From an uncultured Eubacteriales bacterium (GTDB lineage: Bacteria; Bacillota; Clostridia; Oscillospirales; Oscillospiraceae): DNA of 29,922 nt. The stretch lies in the NCBI GenBank assembly GCA_900550165.1, contig URQY01000018.1, positions 1 to 29,922 of the forward strand, in the 5' to 3' direction. Both the position numbers and the translations under genes were made by a program. The notes beneath the pieces are model-generated. The model searched no databases. It saw only the letters and a program-made list of their open reading frames with translations, and had not been told where the DNA came from. Shown here in pieces: positions 7,726-14,835 of this stretch. Numbering within the stretch: position 1 is the first letter of the stretch; the number at the start of each line of letters is the position of its first letter.

Positions 7726-8166
7726 ATGGCTTATTCCGACCGCGAGCTGCTTGCGCGGCTCATCGAATGTGAGGCGGGCGGCGAGGGCGAAAACGGCATG
7801 AAGGCGGTGGCGGGCGTTGTGATGAACCGCGTGCGCGCCCCGGGCGGGGAATACGCGCGCGTGGGGCAGGGCAGCATCCGCAGGATCATCTTCCAGCCGG
7901 GGCAGTTCGTCTGCGCGAGCGAGGTGGAGCGCGGCAGCTACAACCCGCAGAATATCTACAATATGCGCCCGACGGACATTCACTATGAGATCGCCGACTG
8001 GGCCATCGCGGGCAACCGGCTTTCGGGTCTTGGCGAGGCGATGTGGTTTTTTAACCCCTTTTCGCCGTCCTGCCGGGCGAACTTTCCCTCCGGCGTGGGG
8101 GTATTCGTCATGCGCATCGGCGACCACTGCTTTTATGCCCCCACCGCGGCGTACTACAGCACATAA
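7726..8166 (+). CDS. cwlJ: spore cortex-lytic cell wall hydrolase CwlJ (SleB-type catalytic domain)
   Basis: With 146 residues, this is just the hydrolase domain and lacks the peptidoglycan-binding domain of SleB, as in CwlJ. Seen: the N-terminal IECEAGGEG motif with the expected catalytic Glu near residue 16, then AVAGVVMNRV, and a C-terminal half with NIYNMRPTDI and FFNPFSPSC. I chose the ATG at 7726 because GGAGG lies 8 nt before it; ATGs at 7708 and 7720 are in frame but badly spaced from any Shine-Dalgarno. Known: CwlJ degrades muramic-lactam cortex during germination and depends on GerQ for its place in the spore coat. The next gene is gerQ, as in the cwlJ-gerQ pairs of Bacillus. Confidence 0.9.
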   Translation: MAYSDRELLARLIECEAGGEGENGMKAVAGVVMNRVRAPGGEYARVGQGSIRRIIFQPGQFVCASEVERGSYNPQNIYNMRPTDIHYEIADWAIAGNRLSGLGEAMWFFNPFSPSCRANFPSGVGVFVMRIGDHCFYAPTAAYYST

Positions 8167-8211
8167 AGCGCCTTTGGCGCAGCACATCAAAATGGAAAGG
8201 GAGAGGAAAAT

Positions 8212-8667
8212 ATGACGCAGATGGGGAAAAACGTACCCTGCCTTTACGAGCAGATGACGGCCGTGCCCGCCGCGGCGGGCACGCAGCAGCAAAAGGGCAG
8301 TGAGATGAGCCTCGGCTATGAGGAAATGCTGACAGGACCGACGGGCGCGGCGGTGATCGTGCCGGCGGGCGGCGCGAACGGACACTTCCGCCCCTCGCCC
8401 GACAAGATCGAAGAGGTGCAGACCGTCGACAAGATGGGATACAATTCGTGGAAGGGAATGCTTGCGCGCAACATCGGCCGGCCGGTCATCGTCAGCTTTC
8501 TCGTCGGCTCGCAGAATACGGTCGTCGCCGCTGGGACGCTGCAGGAGGTCGGCAGCGACTATATCACGATCTATCATCCGGGTCGCAGCGCCTACATCAC
8601 AGCCGACCTCTACTCCGTCCGCTTTGTGGAGTTCCCGCAGGGCAACAATGTGGTTACGCTGAACTGA
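8212..8667 (+). CDS. gerQ: GerQ-family spore coat protein
   Basis: A 151-residue protein. The first 70 residues are a low-complexity Gly/Ala/Pro/Gln region. The last 80 residues match the GerQ pattern: a short helix ending in ARNIGRPVIVSFL, a strand ending in AAGTLQEVGSDYITI, then a YITADLYSVRFVEF strand. Known: GerQ anchors CwlJ in the coat and is cross-linked by transglutaminase. The lysines and glutamines in the N-terminal half would be available for that, though cross-linking here is inferred. GGGAGAGG precedes the ATG, 45 bp after cwlJ, and no promoter is seen between them. It is convergent with the carboxypeptidase gene and shares a bidirectional terminator. Confidence 0.82.
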   Translation: MTQMGKNVPCLYEQMTAVPAAAGTQQQKGSEMSLGYEEMLTGPTGAAVIVPAGGANGHFRPSPDKIEEVQTVDKMGYNSWKGMLARNIGRPVIVSFLVGSQNTVVAAGTLQEVGSDYITIYHPGRSAYITADLYSVRFVEFPQGNNVVTLN

Positions 8668-8680
8668 ACGGGGAAAAGAA

Positions 8681-8706
8681 AAGGGGGCGCCGAAGCGTCC
8701 CCTTTT
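8681..8706. terminator. bidirectional terminator between gerQ and the carboxypeptidase gene
   Basis: A 10-bp stem with one G-T pair (8681-8690 with 8695-8704) closes a 4-nt loop, which is UUCG in the minus-strand RNA. Plus-strand reading gives TTTT; minus-strand reading gives TTTTCTTTTCC. It serves both convergent genes. Confidence 0.8.
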
Positions 8707-8712
8707 GCGGTA

Positions 8713-10083
8713 TTATCTTCTTCTCCGCCCGCGGTATCCGCCGGAGGCCGCACCGCGGCGGCGGTGTCCGTAACGACGGCGGCGGGAGAACATCGTCGTA
8801 TAGACGACAAGGCCCACGATGAGCAGCACCAGCACGATGAGGAGGAGTCTGACGAGCGGCTTTGCGAAAAAGTCGGAAACGCGGCGCTGCGCCGTCAAAA
8901 ACCACGAGGCCGACACATCGTTCAGCGCCAGCAGCTCCGTCTCGCCATAGACCGTGCCGTTATACGAAAGCGTCAGCGTGCCGAGCACATCGCCTGCCGC
9001 GACGGGGGCATCGACGGTCTCATTCGTGAGCGTCACGGTGCGCTCGAGCATCTCGGGCTCCACGTTGTCGGGCAGCAGACAGGAGATATCCTCCGCTGCG
9101 TGGGTCGCAACATAGCTCGCCTCGCTCGAGAGCGCGACGGGTACCTCCTGAATGAGGTCGGCGGAGGACAGAATATCGCGCCGGGAGAAGTTGTCAAAGC
9201 CCCAGTCGAACATCCGCGAGGTTTCGGAAAAGCTGCGCGTCTGGATGGTCACACCGTCCTCGAGCGTCACGCGCTCCGCGCCCAGCACCACGCTGATCAT
9301 GTGGCGGCTGCCGCGCAGGGCGGACGAGATCAGGCAGTAGCCCGCCTCGGGCGTCGAACCGGTCTTGATGCCCTGCGCGTCGCGGTAGACGTAGCCGCGG
9401 GCGCGCCAGTTGGAGATGAGAAAGTTCGTCGAGTGCAGCTCGCGCGGCTTTTCGGTCATGTTGGTGGCGGGCACGGTATAGCTCTTGGAGTTGCAGATCT
9501 CCATGAACTTGTCGTGCTTCATCGCCTCGCGCGTGATGAGGTAGAGATCCCACGCCGTCGTATAGTGCTGGGAATTATGAAGCCCCGTGGCGTTGGCAAA
9601 GTGCGTGTGCTCACAGCCGAGCTCGGCCGCGCGCTCGTTCATGCGCGCGACAAAGGCATCGACCGAGCCGTAGATGTGCTCACCTAAAATGTTGCACGCC
9701 TCGTTCGCCGAGACGATGAGCATACAGTTGAGCAGCTGCTCGACGGTCATCGTCTCGCCGGGGACGATGTTCGCCGTGCTGCCGTCGCTGGAAAGGCCCT
9801 CAAACGCCGTTTCCGTTGCGGTGACGGAGTCGGTCAGCGCCAGCCTGCCCTCGTCGATGGCCTCAAATACGAGCAGTGCGACCATCACCTTGGTGAGCGA
9901 CGCGGGATAGTTTTCCTGATGGGCGTTTTTTTCGTAGAGGATATCTCCCGTGTCTGCCTCGATGAGAAGACCGGCCTTCGCGTCCAGCTCAAAGTCCTCA
10001 TACGCATCGGCATTGAAGGAGGCGAAGAAGGGAAGCAGCAGGGCGAGCGATAAAAAAAGTGACAGCAGGCGGTGTTTTTTCAT
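8713..10083 (-). CDS. serine-type D-alanyl-D-alanine carboxypeptidase (S11 family, PBP5/DacF-like)
   Basis: A 456-residue exported enzyme that trims the terminal D-Ala from peptidoglycan stem peptides. Seen: a signal sequence (1-27), SLTK at 62-65 with nucleophile S62, SAN at 125-127 and KTG at 240-242, all in order and correctly spaced. Residues from about 320 form the C-terminal beta domain. Unlike PBP5, which ends in an amphipathic helix, this one has a true transmembrane segment (LVRLLLIVLVLLIVGLVVY) and then a cytosolic tail very rich in Arg (SRRRRYGHRRRG... to RRRR). The start at 10083 has GAGGT upstream and matches the signal peptide; the longer open frame is not used. Confidence 0.93.
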   Translation of the reverse strand: MKKHRLLSLFLSLALLLPFFASFNADAYEDFELDAKAGLLIEADTGDILYEKNAHQENYPASLTKVMVALLVFEAIDEGRLALTDSVTATETAFEGLSSDGSTANIVPGETMTVEQLLNCMLIVSANEACNILGEHIYGSVDAFVARMNERAAELGCEHTHFANATGLHNSQHYTTAWDLYLITREAMKHDKFMEICNSKSYTVPATNMTEKPRELHSTNFLISNWRARGYVYRDAQGIKTGSTPEAGYCLISSALRGSRHMISVVLGAERVTLEDGVTIQTRSFSETSRMFDWGFDNFSRRDILSSADLIQEVPVALSSEASYVATHAAEDISCLLPDNVEPEMLERTVTLTNETVDAPVAAGDVLGTLTLSYNGTVYGETELLALNDVSASWFLTAQRRVSDFFAKPLVRLLLIVLVLLIVGLVVYTTMFSRRRRYGHRRRGAASGGYRGRRRR

Positions 10084-10142
10084 GGAAATATACCTCGATA
10101 TATGATATAATAAATAACGAATAGTCATCATCGGGCGTGCCG

Positions 10143-10170
10143 TTCGACACGCTTTGACCTTCAGTATAGC
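10143..10170 (+). promoter_or_regulatory. promoter of the comEA-like / two-component operon
   Basis: TTCGAC (10143-10148) and TATAGC (10165-10170) are 16 bp apart. The predicted start of transcription is only about 17 nt before the GTG start codon. Its -10 overlaps the opposing promoter's -10. Confidence 0.5.
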
Positions 10171-10191
10171 AAAAAAGGCAGGCGAGCGCAA
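10163..10191 (-). promoter_or_regulatory. promoter of the carboxypeptidase gene
   Basis: On the minus strand TTGCGC (10186-10191) and TATACT (10163-10168) are 17 bp apart, giving a leader of about 75 nt. The -35 ends 3 bp before the comEA-like start codon, so the two promoters occupy the same DNA. Confidence 0.6.
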
Positions 10192-10193
10192 CC

Positions 10194-10598
10194 GTGGAAA
10201 AGGAAGAAAAGAAAACCAGAGGGAGCGGCGTCTATCTTGTGCTCGCCGCGCTGACGGTGCTGTTTGCCGTTTCGCTCGTTTTTCTGCACAAAACGTCGTA
10301 TGAAGGGACCGGGCACGGCGGCTACACCGTGACCACGCAGGACAGGACCGATGAGATCACCGCACCCACGCGCGTGCTGGTCAATGTCAACACCGCGACG
10401 GCGGAAGAGCTTGAAACGCTGACGGGCATCGGCCCGTCGCTCGCGCAGGCAATCATCGACTACCGCGCAGAGCACGGTGCATTTGAGACGGCGGAAGATC
10501 TTTTGAACGTCAAGGGCATCGGAGAGGCGAAGCTTGAGGGCTTTCGCGCGGAGATCACGCTCACAGAGGAGGAACACAATGAAGATTCTGGTCGTTGA
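10194..10598 (+). CDS. ComEA-like helix-hairpin-helix membrane protein
   Basis: A 134-residue protein starting with GTG. Seen: a charged N-terminus, one membrane anchor (about residues 12-31), an extracellular linker, and two helix-hairpin-helix motifs (about 62-125) with LVNVNTATAEELETLTGIGP and LLNVKGIGEAKLEGF. Known: ComEA proteins bind double-stranded DNA at the cell surface during uptake. No ComEC gene is seen here, so a role in competence is uncertain. The Shine-Dalgarno is weak, matching a lowly translated lead gene. Its last 20 nt overlap the response-regulator gene, so translation is coupled. Confidence 0.85.
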   Translation: MEKEEKKTRGSGVYLVLAALTVLFAVSLVFLHKTSYEGTGHGGYTVTTQDRTDEITAPTRVLVNVNTATAEELETLTGIGPSLAQAIIDYRAEHGAFETAEDLLNVKGIGEAKLEGFRAEITLTEEEHNEDSGR

Positions 10599-11262
10599 CG
10601 ATGAACAGCTCCTGGTCAAGGGCATGAAATTCAATCTGGAGAACGAGGGCTACACGGTCGAGACCGCCTACGACGGCGCGACCGCGATCGACATGGCCAA
10701 AACGGGCGATTTCGACCTGATCATTCTTGATCTCATGATGCCGCAGGTGGACGGGCTGACGGCCTGTATGCGCATCCGCGAATTTTCAAACGTCCCCATC
10801 ATCATGCTGACCGCCCGCAGCGAGGATACCGATAAGATCATCGGCCTTGAGTCCGGCGCGGACGACTATATCACAAAGCCCTTCAACATTCTGGAGCTCA
10901 AGGCGCGCATCCGCGCGCTGCTGCGCCGCGCGAACGCCGTCCCGCAGCAGAAGGCACACAGCGCGCTGCTGACCGTCGGCGGCGTGACGATCGACCCCGA
11001 GCAGCGCGTTGCGCTCAAGGATGGCCAAGTCGTCGAGCTCACGGCCAAGGAGTACGACCTCATCGAGCTCTTTGTCAAAAATCCGCGCCGTGTCTACTCG
11101 CGCGAAAATCTGATGGACCTCGTCTGGGGCTACACCTACGCGGGCGACTACCGCACGGTGGACGTGCACATCAGGAGGCTCAGAGAAAAGCTTGAGGACG
11201 ATCCCGCCGCGCCGCAGCACATCCTGACCAAGTGGGGCATCGGCTACTACTTTAAGGACTGA
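10579..11262 (+). CDS. OmpR/PhoB-family response regulator
   Basis: A 227-residue regulator. Seen: a receiver domain with acidic pair D7-D8, phospho-acceptor D51 in LIILDLMMP, T78 and K100, then an OmpR-type winged helix (about 130-225; VDVHIRRLREKLE is the recognition helix region). AGAGGAGG lies 6 nt before the ATG inside the comEA-like gene, which makes the start clear and rules out an N-terminal extension. The receiver resembles WalR/PhoP-type regulators. Its partner is the kinase 38 bp downstream. Targets are unknown; envelope genes are likely from context (inference). Confidence 0.96.
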   Translation: MKILVVDDEQLLVKGMKFNLENEGYTVETAYDGATAIDMAKTGDFDLIILDLMMPQVDGLTACMRIREFSNVPIIMLTARSEDTDKIIGLESGADDYITKPFNILELKARIRALLRRANAVPQQKAHSALLTVGGVTIDPEQRVALKDGQVVELTAKEYDLIELFVKNPRRVYSRENLMDLVWGYTYAGDYRTVDVHIRRLREKLEDDPAAPQHILTKWGIGYYFKD

Positions 11263-11300
11263 ACCGGCAAAGAAACCACAGCAAGAGAGGAGGCAGCGCC

Positions 11301-12716
11301 ATGCGCAGAGGGGCGAGCCTACAGCGAAAATTCAGCTTCAGCTATATCGCCATCATCGCGGCGGTGCTGGTCCTGATGAATACTTACCCGCTCATCGCCT
11401 CGGAGAATCTGACGTTCCGCTCCAAGCAGAGCTCGCTGCAAAGCAGCGTCTCGGTGATGGTGACGGCGCTCTCGGGGCTCGAGGAGCTGAGCGAGGAAAA
11501 TGTCGCGGGCGCGATGACGCTCGTTGAGCAGACGGGCATCTCCCGCATCCTTGTGACCGACGCGTCCGGGCGCGTGCTTTATGATACGCGCGAAACGGAC
11601 GGGGCCATCGGCCGCTACGCCTTTTATACCGAGGTCGTGCAGGCCCTGCGCGGCGAGGATGTCGCCTTTGTCGAGTTTTCGGATGGCGCGTTCAAGAGCC
11701 GCGCGGCCTCGCCCATCGTCTACCACAGCCAGACCATCGGCGCGGTCTACGCCTACGAATACGACACCGAGCAGGCGGCGCTGCTGCTTTCGATGCAGCG
11801 CAACCTGCTGACCATCTCGCTGGTCGTAACGGTGTTCGCCGTGGGGCTGAGCCTGATTTTATCGCGCGTGCTGACGCGGCGCTTCGGCGTTCTGACCGAG
11901 GCGGTGCAGAAAATGCGGGAGGGCTCCTACAGCCATCACGCCGAGGTCGGCGGCAACGATGAGATATACGATCTCGCCTCGGAGTTCAACGCCATGGCGG
12001 ACCGGCTGCAGACGACCGAGGAGGCGCGCCGCCGCTTTGTGTCGGACGCGAGCCACGAGCTCAAAACGCCGCTTGCGGGCATCCGGCTCCTGTCGGACTC
12101 CATCCTGCAAACGGAAAACATGGACGCGCAGACCGTGCGCGAGTTCGTCGGCGACATCGAGCAGGAATCCGAGCGCCTTGCGCGCATCACGGAAAATCTG
12201 CTGCGGCTGACGCGCCTGGACAGCGGCGCGCTGCCCAAGGCGCAGGAGGTCGATATCGCGGCGGTCATCGCGCGTGTGGTGCGGATGCTGCGCCTTGTGG
12301 CTGAGGAAAAGCAGGTCGACCTTTCCTACGAGGTCCGGCGCGAGGGCAAGACGCTCGCGAGCGAGGACGAGCTCAACGAGATCATCTACAATCTGACGGA
12401 AAACGCCATCAAATATAACCGTCCCCGCGGCTTTGTCCGCGTGGCGCTCGCGGGGGATGAGGAGACGTGCCTTCTCACCGTCAGCGATAACGGCATCGGC
12501 ATCCCGGCGGAGGATATGCCGCGTATTTTCGACCGCTTCTACCGCGTGGACAAGATGCGCTCGCGCGCGGCGGGCGGCACGGGCCTCGGCCTTTCCATCG
12601 CTGCCGACACCGCGCGTCGCCGCGGCGGAAGCATCGAGGTCGGCGCGCGCGAGGGCGGCGGCACGGTGTTCACCGTGCGTCTGCCGCGCTGCGGAGAAGG
12701 AGGGGGGCAGGCATGA
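11301..12716 (+). CDS. sensor histidine kinase (PhoR/WalK-like)
   Basis: A 471-residue membrane kinase. Seen: TM1 (about 12-33), an extracellular sensor of about 130 residues with a PAS/dCache-like pattern (ILVTDASGRVLYDT), TM2 (about 168-190), HAMP (about 190-242), the H-box SHELKTPL with phospho-acceptor H252, N-box NLTENAIKYN (364-373), G1 DNGIGIP (396-402) and G2 GGTGLGLSI (425-433). All catalytic elements are intact. It pairs with the upstream regulator and overlaps the downstream GerMN gene by 4 bp (ATGA), so the lipoprotein may act in the same pathway, for example in signal sensing outside the cell (inference). Confidence 0.96.
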   Translation: MRRGASLQRKFSFSYIAIIAAVLVLMNTYPLIASENLTFRSKQSSLQSSVSVMVTALSGLEELSEENVAGAMTLVEQTGISRILVTDASGRVLYDTRETDGAIGRYAFYTEVVQALRGEDVAFVEFSDGAFKSRAASPIVYHSQTIGAVYAYEYDTEQAALLLSMQRNLLTISLVVTVFAVGLSLILSRVLTRRFGVLTEAVQKMREGSYSHHAEVGGNDEIYDLASEFNAMADRLQTTEEARRRFVSDASHELKTPLAGIRLLSDSILQTENMDAQTVREFVGDIEQESERLARITENLLRLTRLDSGALPKAQEVDIAAVIARVVRMLRLVAEEKQVDLSYEVRREGKTLASEDELNEIIYNLTENAIKYNRPRGFVRVALAGDEETCLLTVSDNGIGIPAEDMPRIFDRFYRVDKMRSRAAGGTGLGLSIAADTARRRGGSIEVGAREGGGTVFTVRLPRCGEGGGQA

Positions 12717-13612
12717 GAAAGCTTTCGCTGCTGATCCTTGCCATCGCTGCGGCGCTGCTGGCCTTCGCCTCGTGCGCAGGGAGCGTGCAGGAGGACGAGG
12801 AGAGTGGCTACGCGCTTTATTTTCTCTCGGATCTCGACACCTCGGGCGGGGGCGATGCCATCGCCGCGTCTTCGCTGCGCTTTACGCCGGGCGAGGCCAT
12901 GAGCACCGAGGACTGCGTCCGCGCGCTGATGGAGCTGCTGCTCGCGGGACCGGACGAATCGACGCTGCACTCGCCCATTCCCGAGGGGACGGCACTGCGC
13001 TCGCTGAGCGTCTCGGGCCGGCGGGCGCGGGTGGATCTGAGCGCGCCCTACGCGCGCCTGTCCGGTATCGATCTGTCGCTCGCGGACTACTGCATCACGC
13101 TGACGCTCTCACAGCTGCCGAATGTGAACGCCGTGAGCATCACGGCCAACGGCAGCGAGCTGCCGTACCGCAAGACGCAGGTGCTGCTCTCGGCGGACAC
13201 GCTGCTGTCCTCCCGCGAGAGCGGCCTGCGGCCCATCACGGTGCAGCTCTACTTCCTCGACAGCAAGACCGGCGAGCTGCGCGCCGAGCAGCAGACGCTT
13301 GCCCTTTACGAGGGCCAGACGCGCGTGAACGCGCTGCTCGAGGCGCTTGCGCAGGGACCGGAGAACGATGCGCTGCTCCCGCTCCTGCCCGAGAATTTTT
13401 CGATCAGCTCCTCGCGCATCGAAGACGGCGTGTGTTATCTGAGCATCCCTGCGAATGCCGCTTTGCCCGAGGATGAAAATACGCGCGGGCTGCTGTTTGA
13501 GTCGCTGGAAAGATCCGTCCTTTCGCTCAGCGGCGTGGATGAGGTGCAGCTCGTGATCGAGGGAAAGAACGGCGCGGAGACTACCGCGGTCATGGACGCT
13601 TCGAAGCCGTAG
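12713..13612 (+). CDS. GerMN-domain lipoprotein
   Basis: A 299-residue exported protein. Seen: a signal peptide ending with FAS before C21, a slightly imperfect lipobox; then two GerMN-like modules (about 30-150 and 165-290), each with the family core of an ALLEAL/ALMELL helix followed by a strand such as ARVDLSAPYA or CYLSIPANAA. Known: the GerMN fold occurs in the spore germination protein GerM and in lipoproteins encoded next to two-component systems such as LpqB with MtrAB. The 4-bp overlap with the kinase is the same arrangement. GAAGGAGG is upstream. A bidirectional terminator follows. Confidence 0.9.
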   Translation: MRKLSLLILAIAAALLAFASCAGSVQEDEESGYALYFLSDLDTSGGGDAIAASSLRFTPGEAMSTEDCVRALMELLLAGPDESTLHSPIPEGTALRSLSVSGRRARVDLSAPYARLSGIDLSLADYCITLTLSQLPNVNAVSITANGSELPYRKTQVLLSADTLLSSRESGLRPITVQLYFLDSKTGELRAEQQTLALYEGQTRVNALLEALAQGPENDALLPLLPENFSISSSRIEDGVCYLSIPANAALPEDENTRGLLFESLERSVLSLSGVDEVQLVIEGKNGAETTAVMDASKP

Positions 13613-13613
13613 C

Positions 13614-13648
13614 AAAAAAACTCCGCAGGACTTCCTGCGGAGTTTTTG
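13614..13648. terminator. bidirectional terminator between the GerMN gene and the ROK kinase gene
   Basis: An 11-bp stem (13619-13629 with 13634-13644) has TTTTT on the plus-strand side and seven A on the other, so it ends both convergent units. Confidence 0.9.
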
Positions 13649-13659
13649 ATTGAAAAGAT

Positions 13660-14598
13660 TTACGGCCGCGCCAGCATTGCCGCGCCGATCACGCCCGCGC
13701 GGTAGCCGAGCGTGCAGCGCTCAATGCGCGTGTGAGACGCGGCATAGCGCGAGCCGAACGAGCGCTCGCGCACCCTTTCGCGCAGCGGCGCGAGCAGCGC
13801 GTCGCCCTGCTCGGCGACCCCGCCCGAGAGCGCCAGCACCTCGGGAAAGAAAATGTTGACGAGATTCGTCAGCCCGCAGGCCAGATACTCAATGTACTCC
13901 TCCACGACCTGCGCGCCTGCTTCATCGCCGCATTCGCCGGCAAGAAATGCCGTGCGGCCGTCGACACAGCCCTGCTCTGCGGCGATCGCGTGCAGGAGAC
14001 TCTTCGGATGCGCGGCCATGGCGCGCTTCGTGTCGCGGATGAGCGCCGTGGCGGAGCAGTAGGCCTCGAAGCATCCGCGGCGGCCGCAGGTGCATGGCTC
14101 GCCGCCCTCTGTGATGACCATATGGCCGAGCTCACTCGCCGCGCCCGTATAGCCCGTTAAGAGCCTGCCGCCCAGCACCACGCCGCCGCCCACGCCCGTG
14201 CCGAGCGTGACGACGATGGTGCTTTCCGCGCCTTTTCCGCAGCCGAAGAGCGCTTCGCCCAGCGCCGCGGCATTCGCGTCGTTGCCGAGACGGATGGGGA
14301 GGGACGTATACGCGCGCAGCGCACTTCTCAGATCAAAATTCGCAAAGCTCAGATTCGCCGCAAAGCGGACGATGCCGCTCGCGTCATCCACCGTGCCGGG
14401 GCAGCCGACGCCAACGCCGCCGATGGCGGCTTCGCCGTCAGAGAGCTGCGTGATGACTTGACCGATGCGCGATGCGACGGCCTCGGGGCCGAGGTCAACG
14501 CGCGTTTCTACGGCGTGCTCTCTCAGAATTTTGCCCTGCTCGCTCACGAGCGCGCCCTTGATGTTCGTGCCGCCGAGGTCGATGCCGATACAGTTCAT
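13660..14598 (-). CDS. ROK-family sugar kinase (glucokinase-like)
   Basis: A 312-residue cytosolic kinase that phosphorylates a hexose or amino sugar with ATP. Seen: the phosphate loop DLGGTN at 7-12, catalytic D107 in GNDANA, the sugar-binding ELGHM with H159, and the ROK zinc motif CTCGRRGCFE starting at C169. It has no N-terminal DNA-binding domain, so it is an enzyme, not a NagC/XylR-type repressor. The ATG at 14598 follows AAGGGG with 7-nt spacing; the longer open frame lacks signals. The substrate is probably glucose but cannot be fixed from sequence. It stands alone between its own promoter and a shared terminator. Confidence 0.94.
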   Translation of the reverse strand: MNCIGIDLGGTNIKGALVSEQGKILREHAVETRVDLGPEAVASRIGQVITQLSDGEAAIGGVGVGCPGTVDDASGIVRFAANLSFANFDLRSALRAYTSLPIRLGNDANAAALGEALFGCGKGAESTIVVTLGTGVGGGVVLGGRLLTGYTGAASELGHMVITEGGEPCTCGRRGCFEAYCSATALIRDTKRAMAAHPKSLLHAIAAEQGCVDGRTAFLAGECGDEAGAQVVEEYIEYLACGLTNLVNIFFPEVLALSGGVAEQGDALLAPLRERVRERSFGSRYAASHTRIERCTLGYRAGVIGAAMLARP

Positions 14599-14679
14599 AA
14601 AAATGCCCCTTCCGATGGGAGTTTTCTTCATTGTATGCCGCGGCGGGGGAAAAGGCAAGGGCGTCATCCCAAAAGAAAA

Positions 14680-14708
14680 ATTTTATTAAGAAAATCATAA
14701 GCGCGCAA
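14680..14708 (-). promoter_or_regulatory. promoter of the ROK kinase gene
   Basis: On the minus strand TTGCGC (14703-14708) and TAAAAT (14680-14685) are 17 bp apart in a distinctly AT-rich stretch. Confidence 0.6.
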
Positions 14709-14737
14709 CTTTTTCAAAAAAGCTGCGTCTAAGAGAT

Positions 14738-14811
14738 TGTGCGGGACGAAAAAAGCTCCGCACAGGAAGACTGTAAACCATAAATGACCGGGGCGCGGAG
14801 CGTCCGCGCCC
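14738..14811 (+). promoter_or_regulatory. two hairpins upstream of the lipoprotein gene
   Basis: Hairpin 1 pairs TGTGCGG (14738-14744) with CCGCACA (14758-14764). Hairpin 2 pairs a perfect 9-bp stem (14791-14799 with 14803-14811) with a 3-nt loop and ends 13 nt before the Shine-Dalgarno region. No T-run follows either. I see no convincing promoter for the lipoprotein gene; these hairpins may lie in its leader. Confidence 0.4.
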
Positions 14812-14835
14812 AAATTCCGAAGGAGGAACATCAGG

